A DNA stretch of 35,945 nucleotides, taken from assembly GCA_016214265.1 (NCBI GenBank), contig JACROU010000079.1, positions 1-35,945 on the forward strand, given 5' to 3'. Both the position numbers and the translations under genes were made by a program. Under the pieces are notes generated by a model that was given only the letters and a program-made list of their open reading frames with translations, ran no database searches and was not told where the DNA came from. Every line of letters begins with the position of its first letter. The first letter of the stretch is position 1. Shown one piece after another: positions 7,769-15,710 of the stretch. Origin of the DNA: Candidatus Omnitrophota bacterium (GTDB lineage Bacteria; Omnitrophota; Omnitrophia; Omnitrophales; JACROU01).

Positions 7769-8794
7769 ATGAACATCAAACGCATCAGCATTCCCCAATT
7801 TGAGGAAGTTTATTCCTGCACGGACCCCGGCTCGGGACTTCGTGCTTTTATTGCCGTGCACAGTACGCGCCTTGGTCCCGCCTGCGGCGGCATCCGCCTT
7901 TGGCATTACCGCTCAGAAGAAGAGGCTCTTAACGACGTGCTCCGGCTGTCAAAAGCGATGACGTACAAAGCCGCGTGCGCCGGACTGGCACTCGGCGGCG
8001 GCAAAGCTGTGATTATGGCTGATCCTAACGAACCCAAGCTGGAGAAAATGCTGCGCGCGATGGGCAAATTTATCGATTCCCTTGGCGGCCGCTATCTGGC
8101 CGCTGAAGATGCGCGCATCACGCCGGACGATTTGGAAATTATCGCGAAGGAAACCCGCTTCATCACCGGACTCCGAAAAGGAAGTGGGGATCCTTCCCCC
8201 ATCACCGCGAACGGAGTCTTGCGTGGCATTAACGTGTGTATCGAGGAAGCATTGGGCCGCACAAATTTATCGGGAGTAACGGTCGCCCTGCAAGGACTTG
8301 GACATGTCGGATTCAGTCTCGCGAAATTATTAGCTCATGCCGGCGCCAAGGTAACCGCGGCGGAAATTAACCCGAAATTAACCGAAAAAGCGCGCAAGGA
8401 ACTCTCCATTCACACGGTTTCGCCTGAAGATATTTTCCACGTCGATGCGGATATATTTGCTCCCTGCGCTCTGGGAGGCGTACTTCATCAAGATAATATT
8501 CCGAAACTGACTTTCCGCATCATCGCGGGAGCGGCCAACAATCAGCTGGAAAATCAGGAACTCAATGACCGTCTGCTTTTCGACCGGAAAATTCTGTACG
8601 CACCCGATTTTGTCATCAATGCGGGCGGGCTGATCAATATTTACGTCCGGGATATTTTAAAGGAAAAAGATGTGAATACGTGGCTGGAACTAATTCCTAA
8701 AAATCTTCGGGAAATTTTTTCGATTTCGAAACGCGAGAAAATTCCGCCCGGTGAGGCGGCAATCAGGCTGGCGGAAGCACGATTAAAAAGTTAA
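7769..8794 (+). CDS. Glu/Leu/Phe/Val dehydrogenase, leucine dehydrogenase type
   Basis: 341 residues, the length of leucine/phenylalanine dehydrogenases rather than the longer glutamate enzymes. LGPACGGIRLW, SKAMTYKAACAGLALGGGK (Lys67 and catalytic Lys79) and AAEDARIT form the substrate site. VALQGLGHVGFSLAKLL (about 171-190) is the GxGxxG NAD-binding loop. Such enzymes oxidatively deaminate branched-chain amino acids to 2-oxo acids with NAD, or run in reverse to fix ammonium. The start follows an AGGGACAGGA ribosome site. It is monocistronic and ends near a hairpin-bearing repeat. Exact amino-acid preference is not visible. Confidence 0.9.
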   Translation: MNIKRISIPQFEEVYSCTDPGSGLRAFIAVHSTRLGPACGGIRLWHYRSEEEALNDVLRLSKAMTYKAACAGLALGGGKAVIMADPNEPKLEKMLRAMGKFIDSLGGRYLAAEDARITPDDLEIIAKETRFITGLRKGSGDPSPITANGVLRGINVCIEEALGRTNLSGVTVALQGLGHVGFSLAKLLAHAGAKVTAAEINPKLTEKARKELSIHTVSPEDIFHVDADIFAPCALGGVLHQDNIPKLTFRIIAGAANNQLENQELNDRLLFDRKILYAPDFVINAGGLINIYVRDILKEKDVNTWLELIPKNLREIFSISKREKIPPGEAAIRLAEARLKS

Positions 8795-8799
8795 CTTTG

Positions 8800-8860
8800 T
8801 CATTCTCGCGAAGGCGGGAGTCCATTCTAAAAACGGATCCCGGGTCAAGCCCGGGATGAG
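8800..8860. repeat. Dispersed-type intergenic repeat with two hairpins
   Basis: The 100 bases between the convergent genes hold a GTCATTCTCGCG...CGGGAGTCCATT segment and then TCCCGGG-TCAAG-CCCGGGA (8838-8856), a perfect seven-base-pair hairpin followed by ATGAG. The arrangement GTCATTC...hairpin...GGATGA resembles a widespread class of short repeats found in many bacterial genomes. It may also help terminate the two convergent transcripts. Only this copy was seen in the window. Confidence 0.7.
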
Positions 8861-8894
8861 TCCATCGGGGTAAATACAGAAACTCCCGAATGGC

Positions 8895-10028
8895 TCACTT
8901 CAGCAGTTCCCGAGCGATGACGAGGCGCTGGATCTCGGAAGTGCCTTCTCCGATTTCCATAAATTTTGCGTCGCGGTAGAAACGCTCGACGGGGAAATCT
9001 TTTAGATATCCGTAACCCCCGTGAATTTCAACAGCTTTTCGGGTAACCTCCACCACCATGGTGGAAGCAAATAGTTTTGACATCGAAGCCAATTTCACAA
9101 AATCTTTTCCAGATTGTTTGGCCTCAATCGCGCGGACTAAAAGTCCACGGGCGGCTTCGATCTCCGTGGCCATATCCGCCAGCATAAATTGAACCCCTTC
9201 AAAGTCAGCGATAGGATGACCGAAAGCGCTGCGCTGATGAGAATATTTCACGCTTTCTTCAAGCGCTCCTTCAGCAATGCCTAGTGAAAGCGCGGAAATC
9301 CCAATCCGGCCATGATCTAAAAGAGTCAAAAACATGCGGAGGCCCTTGCCTTCTTCACCCAAAAGATTTTCGACCGGAACTTCCACATTCTCAAAAACAA
9401 GCTGAGCCGTTACAGAGCCGCGAAATCCCATTTTATCTTCTTCTTTTCCAACACTGACACCTTTGGAATTCCGGTCAACAACAAGCGCACTGATTCCTTC
9501 CTTCCCTTTTGATTTATCGGTCACGCAAGCCACGATGACTTTGTCAGCAATCGATCCGGAGGTCACAAAATTTTTCAAACCATTCAAAATATATTTGTCG
9601 TTCTTTTTTACCGCCGTCGTCTGAATCGCCGCGGCATCAGACCCGCATCCCGGCTCCGAGAGAGAATACGAACATAGTTTTCCGGGCTGAATCAGTTCCG
9701 GAATCCACTTTTTCTTCTGCTCTTCCGTCCCAAATAAATTGATAGCCCCAACACCCAACGTGCAGTGAGCGGCATACGTCAGCGCCGTCGAGGCACAGAC
9801 CTTCGCCAACTCTTCAACCACCAGACAAAATGTAAGCGCATCACCGCCGCCGCCACCAAATTTTTCCGGAGCCGGCAGCGCCACGACGCCCATATCGCCA
9901 AGTTTTTTCCAAATCTCCACCGGAAATTTCGCGGATTTATCCGTTTCAGAGGCTATGGGACGAATTTCTTTATCCGAAAAATCGCGGATTGTTTTTTGAA
10001 TCAACTTTTGTTCGCTGGTGAGTTTCAT
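8895..10028 (-). CDS. Acyl-CoA dehydrogenase
   Basis: A full-length (377 residues) FAD acyl-CoA dehydrogenase. [21 protein letters not shown] is the FAD/substrate signature one. [22 protein letters not shown] is signature two and contains the glutamate position (GEGT) used as catalytic base. [18 protein letters not shown] and [12 protein letters not shown] are typical of short/medium-chain and isovaleryl-type enzymes. It oxidises an acyl-CoA to the 2-enoyl-CoA, passing electrons to ETF. No etf genes are in the window. The ribosome site AAGGAGA precedes ATG. It is the last gene of a set with the DUF35 and thiolase-like genes, 30 bases downstream of the former. Chain-length preference is not assignable. 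Confidence 0.93.
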   Translation of the reverse strand: MKLTSEQKLIQKTIRDFSDKEIRPIASETDKSAKFPVEIWKKLGDMGVVALPAPEKFGGGGGDALTFCLVVEELAKVCASTALTYAAHCTLGVGAINLFGTEEQKKKWIPELIQPGKLCSYSLSEPGCGSDAAAIQTTAVKKNDKYILNGLKNFVTSGSIADKVIVACVTDKSKGKEGISALVVDRNSKGVSVGKEEDKMGFRGSVTAQLVFENVEVPVENLLGEEGKGLRMFLTLLDHGRIGISALSLGIAEGALEESVKYSHQRSAFGHPIADFEGVQFMLADMATEIEAARGLLVRAIEAKQSGKDFVKLASMSKLFASTMVVEVTRKAVEIHGGYGYLKDFPVERFYRDAKFMEIGEGTSEIQRLVIARELLK

Positions 10029-10058
10029 GACTGTCTCTCCTTACGCAAAATTTTTGGG

Positions 10059-10568
10059 TTATTTTTTCTCAAACCACAAATCGGTGATTTCATATTTCGG
10101 CTTTTTTGAGAAATGAGCTTCAACTTCCATATTAATCTCGACGTGTTTTTCGTCTTTCACGCCTTTTAACCGTGAAAGCAGTAACGAATTCACTCCTTTA
10201 AATTCGACCAAAATTAAGAAATACGGAGTTTCTTTTAAAAAACTTTCGCCGCCAAAATAACACTTTGTCCAGGAATGGATACGTCCGGTCTTGGGAAGCA
10301 GGAACCAATTACAGTCCGTGCCGCACTGCAAACAGGACAGGCGCGGCGTCGCAAACTTTGTTTTGCACTTCCGGCAGCGTGTTCCAAGAATTTCATTGTG
10401 CGCAAGACCGGCGAAAAACGGGGAATTCTCGCCGTAAGAATGAATGTAATCCGTTTCATCGTGACGCGACAAAACAATCGGCGGCATTTTTTTGAGGCCT
10501 TTCAAATTGTGCGCCCATTTCAACTTTTTCAAATCCGTGAAATATTTTTTGTTGAATGCCGACTTCAT
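10059..10568 (-). CDS. DUF35-type OB-fold/zinc-ribbon protein, partner of the thiolase-like gene
   Basis: 169 residues from ATG at 10568, two bases from the upstream stop, with GGAG about ten bases before; a GTG at 10577 is possible but sits on top of that site. A rubredoxin-like zinc ribbon, CRKCKTKFATPRLSCLQCG (CxxC...CxxC), is followed by an OB-fold (HSWTKCYFGGESFLKETPYFLILVEF). This is the DUF35 layout, whose members bind SCP2-type thiolases and, in archaea, bridge thiolase and HMG-CoA synthase to channel acetoacetyl-CoA. The adjacent thiolase-like gene fits that partnership. The N-terminal helix (about 1-35) matches the rubredoxin-linked helix of the family. Confidence 0.87.
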   Translation of the reverse strand: MKSAFNKKYFTDLKKLKWAHNLKGLKKMPPIVLSRHDETDYIHSYGENSPFFAGLAHNEILGTRCRKCKTKFATPRLSCLQCGTDCNWFLLPKTGRIHSWTKCYFGGESFLKETPYFLILVEFKGVNSLLLSRLKGVKDEKHVEINMEVEAHFSKKPKYEITDLWFEKK

Positions 10569-10569
10569 A

Positions 10570-11820
10570 TTAATCACGCTCCAAAATGCTCACCGTCACG
10601 TAGGTGCCCGTGCCCGCATGCGAATGAATCAATCCCCGCCTCGGATTTCGGACCTGAAGTTTCGCGCTGCCAAAATGTTCCCGAATACTGCCTTGTAGCT
10701 GCCAGAAAGAGAATACAGCCTGCATCAGTCCGGTCGCACCAATAGGGTGGCCGCAAGCTAGCAGGCCTCCCGATGGATTCACGGGGCACGTCCCTCCGAT
10801 TTCCGGAGCACCGGAATCTATAAACATGCCCCCCTCTCCATATTTGCAAAGTCCCAAATCTTCGTAAGTCTGAATTTCAGAGGACGTGTAGGCATCGTGC
10901 AATTCGACAAAGCTCAAATCGTGCAGAGGATTTTTGATTCCCGCCATTTGATACGCTTCAATCGCCGCCATCCGTCCCGCTCGGCAGGAGTGCACACCGG
11001 GATATCTCATATTGCGATAATCCGACGCGGATTCATGCGCAAGCAACGGTACTTTTCCGTGCGGCCGATCCGACAATCGCATTGCATCGGTTCCGGTGCC
11101 GATTCCGGAAATGCGGATATCTTTTTTCCCAAATCGTTTCGCAGCTTTTTCGCTTGCCAAAATCACGCACGCCGCCCCATCAGACATCAGACAAATATCA
11201 AGGCGTTTCAGAGGATACGCCACCATCGGCGATTCGAGCACGTCTTGAACCGAAATCATCATCGGCTTTTGTGCGTACGGATTATGAAGCGCGTTCGTGT
11301 GATTTTTCACCGATACCTTCGCCATCTGCTCCACCGTGGTCCCGAACTCGTGCATGTGCCGCACCACCATCATGGCGTAATAGCCAGTGTAAAATCCCCC
11401 GAGCGGATAATCAAAATTGGTGTCGGAGGCCAGCGCGATCAATTCGTTACCCTTCCAAGTCCGGACACGACTCATCGTTTCAAAACCGAAAGCCACGCAA
11501 ACTTCCATACGCCCTGATGCCACCGCTTCGTACGCTGCCTGAAAACAAAGTCCACCAGTCGCGCCGCCGCCCTCAACGCGCTTCGACGGTTTCGGGCACA
11601 GTCCCAGATAATCGTGCGCCATAATTCCGGCCATAAGCTGGCCCTGGAAATGATCGGAAAAATATGAGGCAATGCTTCCGTCAATATGTTCAAGTTGCAG
11701 TTTGGGGCAGTCGCGCATGGCGTAAGAAAAAGCTTCTTTCACCATAGCTTGAAAGGTAAGGCGATTCCGAGATTTGGCGAATTTGCTGACACCGCCGGAA
11801 ATCATGTAGACGGGACGCAT
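10570..11820 (-). CDS. SCP2-thiolase-like protein lacking the nucleophilic cysteine
   Basis: 416 residues of thiolase fold, SCPx/archaeal acetyl-CoA acetyltransferase type. LSFVELHDAYTSSEI and GGLLACGHPIGATG supply the C-terminal His and the Cys-Gly-His block. At the nucleophile loop, where active thiolases read roughly VENACASG, this protein reads VEGGGATG: residue 86 is Gly rather than Cys. A Cys occurs six residues on (Cys92) but not at the right place. It pairs with a DUF35 gene, like archaeal thiolase-DUF35 complexes, and is upstream of an acyl-CoA dehydrogenase. AAGGAAGG precedes the ATG. It may be a non-decarboxylating scaffold, a hydrolase-like variant or a branch with other chemistry. 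The missing Cys is seen; the consequence is inference. Confidence 0.88.
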   Translation of the reverse strand: MRPVYMISGGVSKFAKSRNRLTFQAMVKEAFSYAMRDCPKLQLEHIDGSIASYFSDHFQGQLMAGIMAHDYLGLCPKPSKRVEGGGATGGLCFQAAYEAVASGRMEVCVAFGFETMSRVRTWKGNELIALASDTNFDYPLGGFYTGYYAMMVVRHMHEFGTTVEQMAKVSVKNHTNALHNPYAQKPMMISVQDVLESPMVAYPLKRLDICLMSDGAACVILASEKAAKRFGKKDIRISGIGTGTDAMRLSDRPHGKVPLLAHESASDYRNMRYPGVHSCRAGRMAAIEAYQMAGIKNPLHDLSFVELHDAYTSSEIQTYEDLGLCKYGEGGMFIDSGAPEIGGTCPVNPSGGLLACGHPIGATGLMQAVFSFWQLQGSIREHFGSAKLQVRNPRRGLIHSHAGTGTYVTVSILERD

Positions 11821-11865
11821 AAAAACCTTCCTTGGTTTAGAAAGCTAAGCGTCAATCAGCAAAAA

Positions 11866-12663
11866 TTATAACACATCCTCCGCCGGCTTCTGTGTGGCAA
11901 GGATACCCAGCGCAATGAACAAAATCGTCAGAAGCATCGAGATCGGAAGTTTCAGAGCAAATAAAAGTTTGGGCACAAAAATCCCTACGCATTGAAGCAC
12001 GGCTACCGGCGTGACGGCGAACATCGACAGCACCAGGAGCTGGCCATAATTTAATTTTTCTTTTCTGAAAAGATTAAGAAGAAGAGCAAACAGACTGTAA
12101 ATTAATGAAGCCAACAGTTTCCACATAAAAAAGAAAATAGCGACAAAAAAAACAATCGCAGGATAAATAAACGGAACCACTTTCCGGTAAATCATGTCAA
12201 CCAACGTACCCGTGACGGAAAAGTCTTTCCACTTCGACTTGGCTTGATCAGCAGGAGGAACTAGATTAAAAATCCGTGTTTCGGATTTCGCCTCATTGCG
12301 AACAACCAGTTGAGTTTTTGTCAGATAAATCAAAGAAGAAGGCGGATTATCTACTTTGTCTTTTGTGGTATCGATCACCAAAACCGTTCCGTAAACCGGA
12401 TTTTTCATCTCGAATGGCTGCTGAATGGTTGCGTGAACGCCTTCTCGGGTAAACGTAAGCTGAGGGAGACTCTTGGTGAACCAGTCCACAAAATGATCTA
12501 CGGCCGGTTTGGCTTTGATCATAAACAAGGAAAGAATGACGAGTGAATAAATAAAGGCGAGGAAAAGCAGATTCAGAAATCCTTTTCCAAGCGAGGAGTG
12601 AATCACGCGCCGGTAAAACGAGACGCTGAAGAAACTGAAAATAGGCGCTAAAAGAATATCCAT
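11866..12663 (-). CDS. DUF1189-like membrane protein
   Basis: 265 residues from the second of two adjacent ATG codons, which has GGAGG five bases upstream. There is one N-terminal membrane segment (about 30-50), a central soluble region (about 60-155) and then a run of three or four hydrophobic segments (about 165-190, 200-235, 240-255). The pattern of an N-terminal segment, a globular extracytoplasmic insert and a C-terminal membrane block matches the DUF1189 family, whose function is not established. The family call rests on architecture and general look. It is 19 bases downstream of the PfkB-type kinase and probably in one transcript. Confidence 0.75.
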   Translation of the reverse strand: MDILLAPIFSFFSVSFYRRVIHSSLGKGFLNLLFLAFIYSLVILSLFMIKAKPAVDHFVDWFTKSLPQLTFTREGVHATIQQPFEMKNPVYGTVLVIDTTKDKVDNPPSSLIYLTKTQLVVRNEAKSETRIFNLVPPADQAKSKWKDFSVTGTLVDMIYRKVVPFIYPAIVFFVAIFFFMWKLLASLIYSLFALLLNLFRKEKLNYGQLLVLSMFAVTPVAVLQCVGIFVPKLLFALKLPISMLLTILFIALGILATQKPAEDVL

Positions 12664-12685
12664 CATACCCTCCGTGGTTACTGGA

Positions 12686-13633
12686 TTAAAATTTTGTTAA
12701 CGCACGAAACTCCGAAAGCCGCTCGTCGATATCCGAACCGCCCAATTCGCGCAAGCGATCGAGGCTGAATTTTTCCACGGTAAACGAAGCCATGACGCTT
12801 CCATAAGCCACGGCCCGTTTTAATGTATCGAACGTAACTGAATTCTGTTTAGCGATATATCCCATCATACCGCCCGCGAAGGTGTCCCCCGCCCCGGTGG
12901 GATCGAAGACGCTATCGAGTGGAAAAGCCGGCAGAGCAAAAAACTGATCCCGGTAAAAAAGGAGCACACCGTGTTCCCCTTTTTTGACAACGATAATGTC
13001 GGGCCCCATATCCCGAATTTTTCGGGCGGCTTTAATTAAATTATTTTCACCCGTAAGCTGGCGTGTCTCTCCGTCGTTTAATACAATCAAATCTACGTGT
13101 TCGATCACAGTCTTCAAATCTTTCCGTTTGTTCTGAATCCAAAAATTCATCGTGTCGAGAGCGACTAGTTTCACCCGTGGACGCTCTACTTGTTTCAAGA
13201 CCTTCATCTGTAGGGTAGGATCAAAATTCGCGAGAAAGAGATAATCCACCTGATTGCCGCCTTTGACCACCGGATCAAATTGGAGCAGCACATTTAAATG
13301 GGTCTCAAGTGTCTGGGCATTGTTTAAATCAAAATCATATTTCCCTTTCCAGCGGAACGTTTTTCCGGTTGGATGAATTTGAAGCCCTTCCAGATTGATA
13401 TTTTTTTCTTCGAGAACTTTTCGGTACTGACTCGGAAAATCTTTTCCGACCACGGCCACGAGACGCACTGGCGTGAAGAAACTGGCAGAATAGGAAAAAT
13501 ACGAGGCCGACCCGCCGAAACATTCATCGCGCTTGCCGAACGGCGTTTCGACAGAATCAACGGCAACGGTTCCAACGACCAGAAGCGGCTGTACGGATTT
13601 TTTCACTTTTTTAATCGAGGCTTTCGTTACCAT
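12686..13633 (-). CDS. PfkB-family carbohydrate kinase
   Basis: 315 residues. The N-terminal LLVVGTVAVDSVETPFG and ECFGGSASYFS are ribokinase-family substrate-site motifs. The C-terminal DPTGAGDTFAGGMMGY holds the anion hole and catalytic Asp of PfkB kinases. It phosphorylates a sugar or nucleoside with ATP; the substrate is unknown. The heptose genes nearby invite comparison with HldA, but the HldA N-terminal signature is missing, so I do not call it a heptose kinase. A perfect AAGGAGA ribosome site precedes ATG. It follows the thiE gene after nine bases and is followed by the DUF1189-like gene, within one long minus-strand transcript unit. Confidence 0.9.
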   Translation of the reverse strand: MVTKASIKKVKKSVQPLLVVGTVAVDSVETPFGKRDECFGGSASYFSYSASFFTPVRLVAVVGKDFPSQYRKVLEEKNINLEGLQIHPTGKTFRWKGKYDFDLNNAQTLETHLNVLLQFDPVVKGGNQVDYLFLANFDPTLQMKVLKQVERPRVKLVALDTMNFWIQNKRKDLKTVIEHVDLIVLNDGETRQLTGENNLIKAARKIRDMGPDIIVVKKGEHGVLLFYRDQFFALPAFPLDSVFDPTGAGDTFAGGMMGYIAKQNSVTFDTLKRAVAYGSVMASFTVEKFSLDRLRELGGSDIDERLSEFRALTKF

Positions 13634-13642
13634 GAGATCTCC

Positions 13643-14275
13643 TTATTTTAATTGTTCCAACAATACTTCGGCAGCTTTCCGAACATCTTTCGCGGCAAAG
13701 ACGGCTCGGACTACGGCGACACGGCACGCACCCGCGTCGATCACGCGCGCGACATTCGTCGCATCAATACCGCCGATCGCGACGAACGGAATGCGAACCC
13801 GTTTTGACACCTGTTCAATTAATTTGAGACCAACCGGCGAGTAGTTCGGCTTGGTCGGCGTTTCAAAGACAGGACCCACGCCGATATAGTCATGCCCTTC
13901 ACGCTCTGCCCTAACGGCTTGTTCGAGGCTATGAGTTGACCGTCCAATCAATCGTTTTGATCCCAGAATTTTTCTCGCGTAAGCAATCGATAAATCATCC
14001 TGTCCCAAATGAATGCCGTCGGCATCTGTGAGAAGCATCAAGTGAACGCGGTCGTTGATGAAAAAAAGTTTTCGATGCCGGCGGACAATCGGCACGAATT
14101 TTTGGGCAATGCGTAAAAACGGCGCATCCAGAAGTGTTTTCGAACGAAGCTGAATGATATCCACTCCACCGCGAAGCGCGGCATCGACTTTTTTCGTGAT
14201 CGATGAATCTTCTGATTTCAAATCCGTGATCGCGTACAGTCTAAAATTTTTTAAAAGTTTCTTTTTCGAGTTCAT
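13643..14275 (-). CDS. thiE: Thiamine-phosphate synthase
   Basis: 210 residues from ATG at 14275; the frame is open upstream, but that stretch is the out-of-frame coding region of the preceding gene. A TIM-barrel with FRLYAITDL, GGVDIIQLRSK (diphosphate site), LFFINDRVHLML, DGIHLGQDDL, IGRSTHS, YIGVGPVFETPTKP and PFVAIGGID is a full set of ThiE motifs. It joins HMP diphosphate and thiazole phosphate to give thiamine phosphate. It overlaps the preceding partner-domain gene by 35 bases; the domain is fused to ThiE in many bacteria. Confidence 0.93.
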   Translation of the reverse strand: MNSKKKLLKNFRLYAITDLKSEDSSITKKVDAALRGGVDIIQLRSKTLLDAPFLRIAQKFVPIVRRHRKLFFINDRVHLMLLTDADGIHLGQDDLSIAYARKILGSKRLIGRSTHSLEQAVRAEREGHDYIGVGPVFETPTKPNYSPVGLKLIEQVSKRVRIPFVAIGGIDATNVARVIDAGACRVAVVRAVFAAKDVRKAAEVLLEQLK

Positions 14276-14663
14276 AGAGTTTGAAGCGCAGTTTTTGAAA
14301 TTTACGGCTCGCGGGCACAGAAATAATTTTCGACCATTCTTCCAGCACGCGCACCGCTTCCTGGGCCCGCTGAATATTGCTTGAAAAAATATCTTCCGCC
14401 TTGATTTTCTTCTTATCGAGCTTGAGGCTTTGCCGCCCGACGTCCTCACGGACGTTGCGTTCCGCCACAATGTCGCGGTAGGAAACCGGCAGGCTCAACA
14501 AAATCCGGGTCAATTCATGGCGCGCATGTTTATAGAGTTCTGTGAGGCGGGTCGTTCCCAACACGAAACGAGCCACATCCTCACAGACCCTAATTCCTTC
14601 TTTAGCCCGATTGTAATTGGCGTCAATAACTCGAAGTATTTGAGATTTCATGGCGGGGGTCAT
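14241..14663 (-). CDS. ThiE-associated helical domain protein (usually fused to ThiE)
   Basis: 140 residues. IDANYNRAKEGIRVCEDVARFVLG and NVREDVGRQS match the helical domain that precedes ThiE in longer thiamine-phosphate synthases of several phyla. Here it is a separate gene: its stop at 14241 lies 35 bases inside thiE in another frame. Its ATG overlaps the upstream stop as ATGA, which supports the first ATG; a second ATG at 14651 is possible. No enzymatic role is known to me for the domain, and it may stabilise or regulate ThiE. Helical, charged content (EDIFSSNIQRAQEAVRVLEEW) agrees. Confidence 0.85.
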   Translation of the reverse strand: MTPAMKSQILRVIDANYNRAKEGIRVCEDVARFVLGTTRLTELYKHARHELTRILLSLPVSYRDIVAERNVREDVGRQSLKLDKKKIKAEDIFSSNIQRAQEAVRVLEEWSKIISVPASRKFQKLRFKLYELEKETFKKF

Positions 14664-15133
14664 GCCCCATTAAGCTTTTGGAGAGTTTTCGTGGTGGAAC
14701 GGCCGGGCTCAAACTTAATTCGTTTCACCGAGCCACCGTACGATTCCACAAATTTGCCGCCGACAATATCTTCCTTTTTCCAGTCAGCCCCTTTTACCAG
14801 CACATCGGGTTTCAACGCGCAAATTAATTTCTCGGGCGTATCCTCACCGAAAAGAATCACCGCGTCGACAGAAACAAGCTCGGAAATAACTTCCGCACGG
14901 TCTTTTTCGGAATTGACCGGCCGATCGGGTCCTTTGATTTTTCGCACCGAGGCATCGTTGTTCAGACCAAGAATAAGCACATCCCCGGCCGCTTTCGCTT
15001 TCCGGAGATAGCTGACATGGCCAAAGTGAAGCACATCAAAACAGCCGTTCGTGAAAACGACTTTTTTCGACTGCCGTTTCCACTGGTTTCTGAGTTTTTG
15101 AAGGGCGGAAAGAGATTTAACTTTTGAGTGCAT
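14660..15133 (-). CDS. D-glycero-beta-D-manno-heptose 1-phosphate adenylyltransferase (HldE C-domain type)
   Basis: 157 residues from ATG at 15133; a longer start at 15172 lies deeper in the gmhA gene and adds no recognised sequence. It is a single nucleotidyltransferase domain: VVFTNGCFDVLHFGHVSYL (HxGH), LNNDASVRKIKGPDRPV, DAVILFGEDTP, DVLVKGADWKKEDIVGG and GRSTTK are the HldE C-terminal (RfaE2) motifs. It transfers AMP to heptose-1-phosphate to make ADP-heptose for LPS core or surface glycans. The kinase half of HldE is absent, as expected for the stand-alone type. It overlaps gmhA by 17 bases, and the pair supports heptose synthesis. Confidence 0.92.
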   Translation of the reverse strand: MHSKVKSLSALQKLRNQWKRQSKKVVFTNGCFDVLHFGHVSYLRKAKAAGDVLILGLNNDASVRKIKGPDRPVNSEKDRAEVISELVSVDAVILFGEDTPEKLICALKPDVLVKGADWKKEDIVGGKFVESYGGSVKRIKFEPGRSTTKTLQKLNGA

Positions 15134-15710
15134 GGGCGGTGAATATTTCTTCAACGATTTCGGATACCGCATGGAGCGCGGTGATATGTGTTTCCTGAAC
15201 GTGAGAGGTGTTTTTCGATCGGGCTTTAAAAATATAGTCGGTCATTCCGGCAAGTTTGCCCCCAGTTTCGCCGGTAAACGCGGCCGTTTTCACGCCAAGT
15301 TCTTTCGCGGCTTTCACCGCTTCAATCACATTTGTGGAATTACCGCTCGTGGAAATAGCGATCAACAGATCTCCGGCTTTGCCAAGACCCTCAATTTGGC
15401 GGGCAAACACCACATCGTAGGAATAATCATTGGCCAGCGCGGTAAGAATCGACGTGTCTGTCGTTAGTGCAATCGCGGGAAGGCTACGGCGTTCATGCTT
15501 GAAGCGGCCGATAAATTCTGCCGCGATATGCTGGGCATCCGCCGCGCTGCCACCGTTGCCACAGAGAAAAATAGTTCCTCGGTTTTCCAGCACGCGGACC
15601 ATTTCGCCCGCAATCTGCTCCAACACGTTCAGATTTCCGTCTTTGAACGTATTTTCGATCGCAGCTCTATTTTCAGCTAAGATTTCTTGCAAGCGGGATA
15701 AAATATTCAT
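15117..15710 (-). CDS. gmhA: Phosphoheptose isomerase
   Basis: 197 residues of a single SIS domain. FLCGNGGSAADAQHIAAEFIGRF and LIAISTSGNSTNVIEAV are the signature loops; the end with HVQETHITALHAVSEIVEE contains the metal/active-site His of GmhA. It converts sedoheptulose 7-phosphate to D-glycero-D-manno-heptose 7-phosphate, the first step of ADP-heptose synthesis. Its ATG overlaps the phosphofructokinase stop by one base (TAATG). It and the downstream adenylyltransferase give two of the steps; the kinase and phosphatase are not recognised in the window. Confidence 0.95.
   Translation of the reverse strand: MNILSRLQEILAENRAAIENTFKDGNLNVLEQIAGEMVRVLENRGTIFLCGNGGSAADAQHIAAEFIGRFKHERRSLPAIALTTDTSILTALANDYSYDVVFARQIEGLGKAGDLLIAISTSGNSTNVIEAVKAAKELGVKTAAFTGETGGKLAGMTDYIFKARSKNTSHVQETHITALHAVSEIVEEIFTAHALKS

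Noticed and set aside
12686..13633. PfkB gene as heptose kinase HldA, given heptose genes nearby
   Set aside because: The HldA N-terminal signature is missing and the protein matches the general PfkB form, so only family level is stated.
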